DNA of 52,781 nucleotides. It comes from WYEG01 sp049414625 (GTDB lineage: Bacteria > Desulfobacterota > Thermodesulfobacteria > Thermodesulfobacteriales > Thermodesulfobacteriaceae). The notes beneath the pieces are model-generated. The model searched no databases and had not been told where the DNA came from. It worked only from the letters and a program-made list of their open reading frames with translations. Below, in pieces: positions 33,186-40,005 of this stretch. Positions within the stretch are counted from its first letter, which is position 1. Each line of letters starts with the position of its first letter. A program made the position numbers and the translations under genes. The stretch lies in contig JBMSAU010000049.1 in NCBI GenBank assembly GCA_049414625.1, forward strand, positions 1 to 52,781, written 5' to 3'.

Positions 33186-35779
33186 TCTGCCCAGGACCTC
33201 CCGTAGGCAAAGTTTACTTTAATCGGAACAGAAAGCCGAATGGGTAAAGAAAGCCTGGGGAAGGGCTCTTCCATGACTTCAATAGCCAAGCTTCGGACAA
33301 CCTCTAATTCTTCTTCCGGAACCTCAAGGAGAAGCTCATCGTGAACCTGAAGGAGTATCTTGCTTTTAAGCCCTCTTTGTTTCATCTCTTTAGCTAAAGC
33401 AACCATTGCGGACTTCATAAGATCTGCCGCTGACCCTTGGATAGGAGTGTTTATAGCTATCCGAAAGCCAAGGTCTCTTAAGTTTTTGTTTGGGCTAAAA
33501 ATCTCAGGGATGTATCTTTTTCTACCGGAAATGGTCTTAACATACCCTGTTTCTTGGGCAAACTTTATGACCTCGTCTATGTATGATTTTACCTGAGGGT
33601 ATCTCTCGAAATACCTTTTAATGTAAAGCTCCGCCGAGTGTCTATCTATGTTTAGCTCCTTTGCCAGTCCAAAGGAGCTCATCCCGTAGGCAATACCAAA
33701 GTTGATGACCTTAGCAACGCGCCTCATCTCTTGGCTTACATCCTCAGGTTTTACCCCGAAGACCTCGCAAGCGGTTTTTGTATGAATGTCCTCGCCTCTA
33801 AGGAAAGAGGAGATAAGGTTTTCATCCTGAGAAAAATGGGCTAAGATACGAAGCTCAATCTGAGAATAATCAAGGCTACAAAGATAATACCCCTCCTCGG
33901 CGATAAAAGCCCGTCTTATCTTTAGACCTTCTTCTCCTTTAACCGGAATGTTTTGCAGGTTTGGGTTCTGCGAGCTGAGCCTTCCTGTTGCTGTACCAGT
34001 CTGATTGTAAGTAGTCCTAAGCCTGTGGTCCTTAAGACTTGTTTGCTTCAAAAAAGCATCAAGGTAGGTGCTCTTTAGCTTGTAGAGGGTTCGGTATTGT
34101 AAGAGATACTCAACTATGGGATGTTGTCCCTTTAGCTCTTCTAGGACTTCAACATCCGTTGAGGGCTGGTCTCCTTTAGGTGTACTCTTAACCTTAGGAA
34201 GCTTTAGCCTATCAAAAAGGACCTTAGCAACCTCCTGCGGAGAACGGGGATTAAAGCGAAAGCCTGCTAACTCATAGAGCTTTTCTTCGATGGCTTTTAA
34301 CCTCTCGCTAAACTCTTGGCTTAGCTCTTTAACATAGGAAAGGTCAATCTTTACGCCTGCATCCTCCATCTCAAAAAGGACATAGCTTAACGGAACCTCT
34401 ACGCTTTGATACCACTCCTTTAGCCCTTCCTTTGAAACCTCATCCCTTAAGGCTCTACCAAGGCGTCTAACTACGATAGCCTTTTTACAGGGTTCATCCA
34501 TCTCTTTAAGGTTGACATCAAGGTAGTGAAAGGCTAATTCTGAAAGCTCGTAGCTTTTTTTGCCCGGATCTAAAAGATAAGCCATAAGTTTTATATCATC
34601 AAAATTTGAGAGAGCTTCAAAAAAAGGCTCAACTTTAGAGGTCTTCTTCAATTCATGAAGGCTCTCTTTTAGGTCAAAAAAACAGAGGCGCTTCTGAGTT
34701 AGACGGGATAAGGTTTGCTCATTTATAGGAAGAGATAAGCATTCCTTGTCCGATGGGGCTAAAAAGACCTCTTTATCTAAGCCCAGATTAAAAAGCTTTG
34801 TTCCTTCTTTTTTTAAGCTAAAACCAATTAACTCGGATTTTTCTAAATTTTCTAAATGTCTATCGAGGCTTTCCTCATCAACCTTTAAGAGGCTATACTC
34901 TATTTCTTCTGAGGGGAAGTTGAACTCCTTTAAAAACTTTTTGAATTCAAGCTCTTTGAAGAGGCTTTTAAGGGTTAAAAGGTCTGGCTCACGCCTTTGA
35001 TAAAAGTTTAGGTCGTGAGAAGGAAGCTCGACATCAATTCTTAGTCTCATTAAGCTTAAGTTTTCAAAGACCCTTTCTTTATTCTTTGCTAGAGCCTCAC
35101 GAAGCTTAAGAGGGGTCACCTTGGGTAAATTTTCAAAGAGTTCTTCAAGGCTTTTAAAGCGAAGTATTAGCTCTTTTGCTGTTTTTTCCCCAACTCCTGG
35201 CACCCCTTTTATGTTATCGCTTGGGTCTCCGACCAAAGCCCGGAACTCAGGGAACCTCTCGGGCGGAAAGCCAAACTTTTTCAGAAATTCTTCTTTGTCT
35301 ATGAAGGTTTCTCTTACCGGGTCGTAGAGGATGGTTCTTTCAGAGACTAAGGCGTAAAGGTCTTTGTCCGGGGCTACGATGATAGATTTGACAGGAAATC
35401 TGTGAACAAAGGCAGAGATCAGGTCATCAGCCTCAAAGCCTTCCTTAGAGACAAAGGGTATGCCTAAAGCAAGGACGATTTTTTTTATGTAGGGGATTTG
35501 AACTTTTAAGTCATCTGGCATTCCTGGTCTTTGCGCCTTGTATTCTGCGTAGGCAAGATGTCTAAAGGTCGGTCCCTTCTCATCGGCAAACCAAACGATG
35601 GTCTGAGGCTCAAATTCCCTTAAGATTTTGATAAGCATCTGGGTGACACCAAAGATGGCTTTGGTTGGGAACCCCCTTGAGGTTGAGAGATGACCTTGAA
35701 TGGCAAAGTAAGCACGGTAGATAAATGAGCTCCCATCTATAAGGATTGCCCAATCTTTTAGCTCCTCTTTTTTGACCAT
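33170..35779 (-). CDS. polA: DNA polymerase I (proofreading site apparently lost)
   Basis: An 869-residue family A polymerase used in repair and Okazaki-fragment processing. The 5' nuclease domain (about 1-285) has FRALVGDPSDNIKGVPGVGEKTA. The polymerase domain (about 490-869) has motif A DYSQIELRILAH, motif B RRVAKVINFGIAYG and motif C LLQVHDELLLEVP. The middle domain (about 300-480) keeps the 3'-5' exonuclease fold in outline, but Exo I DxE is replaced (IGFSLKKEG) and the Exo II aspartate is missing (FFDLKESLHEL). Proofreading is therefore probably absent, as in Taq polymerase. Confidence 0.96.
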   Translation of the reverse strand: MVKKEELKDWAILIDGSSFIYRAYFAIQGHLSTSRGFPTKAIFGVTQMLIKILREFEPQTIVWFADEKGPTFRHLAYAEYKAQRPGMPDDLKVQIPYIKKIVLALGIPFVSKEGFEADDLISAFVHRFPVKSIIVAPDKDLYALVSERTILYDPVRETFIDKEEFLKKFGFPPERFPEFRALVGDPSDNIKGVPGVGEKTAKELILRFKSLEELFENLPKVTPLKLREALAKNKERVFENLSLMRLRIDVELPSHDLNFYQRREPDLLTLKSLFKELEFKKFLKEFNFPSEEIEYSLLKVDEESLDRHLENLEKSELIGFSLKKEGTKLFNLGLDKEVFLAPSDKECLSLPINEQTLSRLTQKRLCFFDLKESLHELKKTSKVEPFFEALSNFDDIKLMAYLLDPGKKSYELSELAFHYLDVNLKEMDEPCKKAIVVRRLGRALRDEVSKEGLKEWYQSVEVPLSYVLFEMEDAGVKIDLSYVKELSQEFSERLKAIEEKLYELAGFRFNPRSPQEVAKVLFDRLKLPKVKSTPKGDQPSTDVEVLEELKGQHPIVEYLLQYRTLYKLKSTYLDAFLKQTSLKDHRLRTTYNQTGTATGRLSSQNPNLQNIPVKGEEGLKIRRAFIAEEGYYLCSLDYSQIELRILAHFSQDENLISSFLRGEDIHTKTACEVFGVKPEDVSQEMRRVAKVINFGIAYGMSSFGLAKELNIDRHSAELYIKRYFERYPQVKSYIDEVIKFAQETGYVKTISGRKRYIPEIFSPNKNLRDLGFRIAINTPIQGSAADLMKSAMVALAKEMKQRGLKSKILLQVHDELLLEVPEEELEVVRSLAIEVMEEPFPRLSLPIRLSVPIKVNFAYGRSWADCKEQ

Positions 35780-35784
35780 AGCCT

Positions 35785-36213
35785 CTATTCCTGACGAAAG
35801 AGGAGGTATATTCCGCCCAATATGAGGAGGGTGCCTATGATTTTTTGAAAGGTTATAGGTTCACGGAGGATAAATATGGCAAAGAGGGTAGTGATCAGCG
35901 GATAGGTTGAAGTGAGGGGGACGACCTGGGAAGCCTGGTTGTGCTTTAACAATTGGAAGTAAAAATACATACCTAAGAAGCCGCCCGTTATTCCGCTTAA
36001 GCTAAGTATGGAAACATCCCTTAGGCTTAACTCTTTAAGGCTTTGCGAATAAAAGATTAAAACGATGAAAAATATGCCAACTAAAGCGGAGATCGTTCTC
36101 ACAAACAAACCCGCTAAGGGGTCAACGTTCCTTAACGCAGCCTTCTCTATGATAGGGGTAATACCCCAGAAAAAAATGGTTGCTAGCCAAAGGGCAAGGG
36201 TTTTTCCATCCAT
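35785..36213 (-). CDS. Half-size EamA/DMT transporter
   Basis: A 142-residue membrane protein when started at ATG 36213 (MDGKTLALWL). A longer frame opens at 36285 but overlaps the mrp promoter. Five hydrophobic segments (about 5-20, 31-52, 62-85, 91-110 and 118-137) make a single EamA repeat. It contains ATIFFWGITPIIEKAAL at the start and VPLTSTYPLITTLFAIFILREPIT in the middle. Single-repeat members probably work as dimers and are related to small multidrug and metabolite exporters. The substrate is unknown. The gene lies 6 bases before polA and probably shares its transcript. Confidence 0.85.
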   Translation of the reverse strand: MDGKTLALWLATIFFWGITPIIEKAALRNVDPLAGLFVRTISALVGIFFIVLIFYSQSLKELSLRDVSILSLSGITGGFLGMYFYFQLLKHNQASQVVPLTSTYPLITTLFAIFILREPITFQKIIGTLLILGGIYLLFRQE

Positions 36214-36242
36214 AGTTAATAGTAAAATATACCAGCCTTTCG

Positions 36243-36270
36243 GTGACAATCCACTTTTTCGTATTATAAT
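36243..36270 (+). promoter_or_regulatory. Sigma-70-type promoter of the mrp-apgM cluster
   Basis: GTGACA (36243-36248), a 16-base spacer and a perfect TATAAT (36265-36270). A strong ribosome-binding site AGGAGGAGG (36289-36297) follows, right before the ATG at 36300. Confidence 0.65.
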
Positions 36271-36299
36271 TTTTCTAAAACTCATTCCAGGAGGAGGAT

Positions 36300-37478
36300 A
36301 TGGCGCTTTTGAAAGAGAAAGGTTTCCTGTTAGACCAGCAAGATAAGCGGGTTAGGGAACAACTTTCCAAGATTAAGCATAAAATCATGGTGATGTCTGG
36401 CAAGGGTGGTGTAGGAAAAAGCACGGTTGCGGTAAACTTAGCCGTTGGTTTATCTTTGCAGGACTTCATGGTAGGGCTTCTTGATGTAGACCTCCACGGT
36501 CCAAGCATTCCTAAGATGCTCGGAGCAAGGGACCTCAAGCTAACAAGGCGCCCTGACGGTAAGCTTGGAGCCATCAAGTATTCTCCAAACCTAAAATTCC
36601 TCTCCATCGAGCCCCTTCTTCCTTCGGAAGATTCTGCAGTAATATGGAGAGGGCCGATAAAGATCTCGGCCATAAGGCAGTTCATTGGAGACATAGACTG
36701 GGGGGAGCTTGACTATCTTGTCATCGATGCCCCTCCTGGAACAGGTGATGAGCCTCTGACGATAGCTAAAACCATCCCAGATGCTTATGCCTTGATCGTC
36801 ACCACTCCGCAAGAGGTTTCGCTGATAGATGTAAAGAAAGCCATCCGCTTTTGTCAAAAGGTAAAGCTCAGGATCCTTGGTATCGTTGAGAACATGAGCG
36901 GGTTCATATGTCCTCACTGCGGAAAAGCTATTGACCTCTTTAAGAGGGGTGGAGGGCAAAAGCTTGCCGAGGAGATGGGTGTGAGGTTCTTGGGAAGGAT
37001 CCCTGTTGACCCAAGGGTTGTTGATACTGGCGATGCGGGAAGACCTATTGTTGGTAGCTACCCAGAATCCATCACCGCTAAAGCTTTTGAAGAACTGATA
37101 AGGAAGGTTGTTTCGGCAACAGAAGAGATGAGAAGAGAGGTCCTTGAGGAAGCCTTCATGCGGATTGCCATCCCAATTTCTACACCAACAAAGATAGAGA
37201 AGGACATAAACCAAGCGGTGCTTTTTGCTCTTTATGATGTAGAAAAGGGGAAAATCATAGTTAAAGATGTAGTTAGAAAGCCAGATGACCAGGATTTGAA
37301 CGAGTTCCTAAAAGAGCAGGTGGCAACCCACATCGTCCTCTTTGAGCCAACCCCAGAGCTTGCGGAACGGTTTAACCTTCTTGGTCTAAGGGTCTTAGTA
37401 ACTGATGAAGAAAAGGCAAATCCTGATGACTTAGTTAAAGAATACATCGAACAGGTTGAGAGGAGAAGGGCCGAATAG
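36300..37478 (+). CDS. Mrp/NBP35-type Fe-S carrier ATPase with C-terminal NifX/NifB-like domain
   Basis: A 392-residue protein. Residues 28-270 are an Mrp/ApbC P-loop ATPase with the deviant Walker A SGKGGVGKST (about 35-44), DVDLHGPSIPKML, DAPPGTGDEP, and a CPHCG cysteine pair (about 204-208) that in the family helps bind a transferable 4Fe-4S cluster. Residues from about 283 (MRIAIPISTPTKIEKDINQAV) resemble the dinitrogenase iron-molybdenum cofactor (NifX/NifB C-terminal) domain, which binds metal clusters. The protein likely carries Fe-S or related clusters to client enzymes. The next frame after the stop codon continues as the broken zinc-ribbon gene. Confidence 0.88.
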   Translation: MALLKEKGFLLDQQDKRVREQLSKIKHKIMVMSGKGGVGKSTVAVNLAVGLSLQDFMVGLLDVDLHGPSIPKMLGARDLKLTRRPDGKLGAIKYSPNLKFLSIEPLLPSEDSAVIWRGPIKISAIRQFIGDIDWGELDYLVIDAPPGTGDEPLTIAKTIPDAYALIVTTPQEVSLIDVKKAIRFCQKVKLRILGIVENMSGFICPHCGKAIDLFKRGGGQKLAEEMGVRFLGRIPVDPRVVDTGDAGRPIVGSYPESITAKAFEELIRKVVSATEEMRREVLEEAFMRIAIPISTPTKIEKDINQAVLFALYDVEKGKIIVKDVVRKPDDQDLNEFLKEQVATHIVLFEPTPELAERFNLLGLRVLVTDEEKANPDDLVKEYIEQVERRRAE

Positions 37479-37706
37479 ATAGAGTTTTTTTGTAAAGCCT
37501 GCGGGGAAAAGGCAGAGCTTTTCGGAACTTGAGCTAACGCCAAGGTAAGGTGCCTTACCTGCGGAGCTGAATTCAGCGCAAAAGACTATGAGGAAGACAT
37601 AGAAAAAGCAAAAGAAAAGATATGGCAAGATTTTCTTAAAAGCTACTGCACCCTGGGAGTTGATGATGGACATACTCAAGGAATTGATAAAAAAGAACGA
37701 GGCTAA
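37479..37706 (+). pseudogene. Broken zinc-ribbon gene: no start codon, in-frame TGA
   Basis: The frame directly after the mrp stop reads like a small zinc ribbon of 75 residues. CKACGEKAELFGT and, beyond a TGA at 37530-37532, ANAKVRCLTCGAEFS give two CxxC pairs about 22 residues apart; a Lys/Glu-rich helix KDYEEDIEKAKEKIWQDFL follows. The expected start codon is ATA (37479-37481), with AGGAGAAGGG upstream. Two lesions, start codon and nonsense, point to a recent pseudogene or sequence errors. However, an 18-base palindrome 10 bases after the TGA (37543-37560) has the form of a bacterial selenocysteine element, so recoding deserves a check. The frame overlaps the start of apgM. Confidence 0.6.
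37543..37560 (+). promoter_or_regulatory. SECIS-like hairpin after an in-frame TGA
   Basis: AGGTAAG (37543-37549), loop GTGC (37550-37553), CTTACCT (37554-37560): a 7-bp perfect stem with G then T at the start of the loop, 18 bases after the TGA. Spacing and loop fit the usual bacterial SECIS description. It may equally be chance within zinc-ribbon codons. Confidence 0.3.
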
Positions 37707-38889
37707 GATTGTTCTTATAGTGCTTGATGGGGTAGGAGACCTTCCCGGCAAAGACGGAAAGACCCCTCTTGAGTATGCAAAAACACCAAACCTTGATTCC
37801 TTAGCCAAGGAGAGCGCAACTGGGCTTCACATTCCTGTTGACCTTGGCATAACTCCTGGAAGTGGTCCTGGTCATCTTGGTCTTTTTGGCTATGACCCAA
37901 AGGAAATAGTCATCGGAAGAGGAGTGCTTGAAGCTCTTGGCGTAGGGTTAACCCTTACAGATAAGGACATAGCAGCAAGAGGAAACTTTGCCACCGTGCG
38001 CTATGAAGGAGATACCCCTATTGTCGTTGATAGGAGGGCAGGGCGTATCCCAACGGAGGAAAACCAAAGGCTCATCGAGAAGCTAAAAAAGGAGATTAGA
38101 GAGATAGATGGGGTTGAAGTTATTCTGAAATCTGGGCTTGAGCATAGGTTTTCTGTGGTGTTTAGGTTCCCGGATGAGGTTTCTGAAGAGTCAGCCCAGA
38201 TTAACGACACAGACCCTCAGGTGGTAAACCTTCCGCCTTTGCCCCCAAAGGGCGAGAATGAGCCCGCAGAAAGGGTGGCTAGGGTTGCGCAAAGGTTTAT
38301 TGAGCTTTGTGCAAAGGTCTTGAGGGATGAGGAGCGGGCAAATTATGTGCTCCTAAGAGGCTTCTCAGTAAAGCCAAAGCTTGTCCCATTTTCTGAGAGG
38401 TTTGGAGTTAGAGCCCTCTGCATAGCCTATTATCCCATGTATAGAGGGCTTGCAAGCCTTGTTGGAATGACGCTTTTAGATGATGTTGGTGGAACCATTG
38501 AGTCTGCCTTTTTAGCTTTGAAAGAACATTTTTCAGACTACGACTTTTTCTTTGTGCATATAAAGAAGACGGATTCTTACGGAGAGGATGGAAACTTTGA
38601 AGGCAAGGTCAAGGTGATAGAGGAATTTGATAGAGAGCTACCTAGAGTTTTGGAGCTAAAGCCAGATGTGCTCTGCATCACTGGAGACCATTCCACGCCT
38701 TGTAAGATGAAGGGGCATTCTTGGCATCCTGTGCCAGTGCTCATTCATTCTCCCTATGTTCTTGGGGGGTTATCTCAAAGGTTTACTGAAAGGGAATGTT
38801 TGAAAGGTGAGCTTGGGATATTCCCAGCAGTAAAGCTTATGCCTCTCCTTCTTGCCCATGCTGGGAAACTAAAAAAATTTGGCGCATGA
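37666..38889 (+). CDS. apgM: 2,3-bisphosphoglycerate-independent phosphoglycerate mutase, archaeal type
   Basis: A protein of about 407 residues that interconverts 3- and 2-phosphoglycerate in glycolysis and gluconeogenesis. It belongs to the alkaline-phosphatase superfamily. Visible are IVLIVLDGVGDLPGK (metal aspartate), TPNLDSLAKESATGLH (the serine/threonine region around the nucleophile), GITPGSGPGHLGLFGYDP, HIKKTDSYGEDGNFEGK and the metal site GDHSTPCKMKGHSWHPVP. Length fits ApgM rather than GpmI (over 500). Possible starts are TTG 37660, ATG 37663 and ATG 37666; GGGAG at 37655-37659 favours 37666. It overlaps the broken zinc-ribbon frame. Confidence 0.93.
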   Translation: MDILKELIKKNEAKIVLIVLDGVGDLPGKDGKTPLEYAKTPNLDSLAKESATGLHIPVDLGITPGSGPGHLGLFGYDPKEIVIGRGVLEALGVGLTLTDKDIAARGNFATVRYEGDTPIVVDRRAGRIPTEENQRLIEKLKKEIREIDGVEVILKSGLEHRFSVVFRFPDEVSEESAQINDTDPQVVNLPPLPPKGENEPAERVARVAQRFIELCAKVLRDEERANYVLLRGFSVKPKLVPFSERFGVRALCIAYYPMYRGLASLVGMTLLDDVGGTIESAFLALKEHFSDYDFFFVHIKKTDSYGEDGNFEGKVKVIEEFDRELPRVLELKPDVLCITGDHSTPCKMKGHSWHPVPVLIHSPYVLGGLSQRFTERECLKGELGIFPAVKLMPLLLAHAGKLKKFGA

Positions 38890-38999
38890 GTTTGACAGAC
38901 CTTAAGTCTTTGTCCGAGGGGTTAGATCTAAAACTTTTTGTAGTCAAGAATCTGCGTGTTATTCCCAAGTCGTCGGTAGCTTATTTCATTAATATCTAA
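38886..38999 (+). CDS. Mini-ORF coupled to apgM, possible gene remnant
   Basis: A 37-residue frame beginning at an ATG that overlaps the apgM stop (ATGA). The peptide MSLTDLKSLSEGLDLKLF... continues with LRVIPKSSVAYFINI and has amino-acid use like real protein of this genome, but no family is recognised. It ends at TAA 38997, where composition drops sharply to AT-rich intergenic DNA. It may be the truncated beginning of a lost gene, or translational read-on of no importance. Confidence 0.3.
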   Translation: MSLTDLKSLSEGLDLKLFVVKNLRVIPKSSVAYFINI

Positions 39000-39189
39000 T
39001 AAGACAAATAACTTGTTGATAGGTTTATAAAAATGCAAAAAATAAAGAAATTATTTTTTTGATTTAGAAAAAAAAAAAAAAAAAAAGGAAATCTCTCATA
39101 TTTTAAAAAAAAGGAGATTTGACAATTTATGATTTATATTTTATAAAAACTTTAATAAATTTAAACAAAAGGCAACTTCGGAGGGGCTT
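39000..39189. other. AT-rich regulatory interval before the molybdoenzyme operon
   Basis: No gene is seen. The interval holds a run of 19 A residues (39068-39086), an inverted repeat AAATCTC (39089-39095) / GAGATTT (39114-39120) separated by 18 bases, and a promoter whose -35 box overlaps the right arm. Confidence 0.6.
39119..39147 (+). promoter_or_regulatory. Strong sigma-70-type promoter of the molybdoenzyme operon
   Basis: A perfect TTGACA (39119-39124), a 17-base spacer and TATAAA (39142-39147), about 42 bases before the first start codon. The upstream A-tract could act as an UP-like element, and the overlapping inverted repeat could be an operator. Confidence 0.65.
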
Positions 39190-39966
39190 ATGAACGAGGA
39201 TATTCTTCTTACGATGCAAAAGGATTTAGAGAGGGTGATTAGGCAAAAGAAGAAAAAGTATGAGTGGGTAATGATCATTGACCTAAGGAAGTGTGTGGGA
39301 TGTCATGCCTGCACAGTTGGCTGTATGGCAGAAAATGTTCTACCGCCAGGTATTATCTATCGCCCTGTTTTTGATGAAGAACAAGGCACTTACCCCAAGC
39401 TTAAAAGGCGCTTTATTCCAAGACCTTGTCTGCAATGCGACAATCCACCCTGCGTTCCCGTTTGTCCTGTAAAGGGGAAGGCAACCTGGAAGAGTAAGGA
39501 GGGGATTTCTTCAACGATAGTGATGATAGATTACAAGGAATGTATTGGATGTGGAATGTGCGTTGAAGCTTGTCCATATAAAGCTAGAGATCTAGATTTA
39601 GGGCAGTTCCATTCAGAAAATGCCCCCTTTATTCCTGAGTATGAGAAGAGACCTAACTTTGAATACCTGAAACAGTGGGCAAGGACGAAGGATGAGGACC
39701 CTATTGGCAAGGCAAGAAAGTGTCATTTCTGTTTGCATAGGATTGCTCTAGGGATGCTTCCCATGTGCGTTACAACCTGCATAGGTAGAGCAAACTATTT
39801 TGGCGACCTTTCTGACAAGAAGAGTTTGATATACAAGATTTATCAAGAGAATAAAAGGAATTTGAAAACCTTGGTGAAAGTTCCTGACCCAACGCCAATA
39901 TACGGTAAGGCAGTGTTTGGTAAATCCAAAACCAAGCCAAGAGTTTTTTATATAGATATAGTTTAA
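39190..39966 (+). CDS. Four-cluster ferredoxin subunit of a molybdopterin oxidoreductase (TtrB/PsrB/ArrB-like)
   Basis: A 258-residue electron-transfer subunit with the DmsB/PsrB-type arrangement of four 4Fe-4S clusters. Cysteine groups are CVGCHACTVGC (from residue 35), CLQCDNPPCVPVCP, CIGCGMCVEACP and CHFC...MCVTTC. It has no signal peptide, so it is probably exported together with the Tat-tagged catalytic subunit encoded next. It should pass electrons between the molybdenum subunit and an outside partner. The ATG at 39190 has a strong site GGAGGGG. No NrfD- or DmsC-like membrane anchor follows, a layout like the soluble ArrAB type. Confidence 0.9.
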   Translation: MNEDILLTMQKDLERVIRQKKKKYEWVMIIDLRKCVGCHACTVGCMAENVLPPGIIYRPVFDEEQGTYPKLKRRFIPRPCLQCDNPPCVPVCPVKGKATWKSKEGISSTIVMIDYKECIGCGMCVEACPYKARDLDLGQFHSENAPFIPEYEKRPNFEYLKQWARTKDEDPIGKARKCHFCLHRIALGMLPMCVTTCIGRANYFGDLSDKKSLIYKIYQENKRNLKTLVKVPDPTPIYGKAVFGKSKTKPRVFYIDIV

Positions 39967-40005
39967 GGTGTTAATAAGAATGAAAAATAAAAAAGGAGGG
40001 ATAGT

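Noticed and set aside
36591..37214. 207-codon minus-strand frame inside the Mrp gene
   Set aside because: Antisense to strongly conserved ATPase motifs; translation has no recognisable features.
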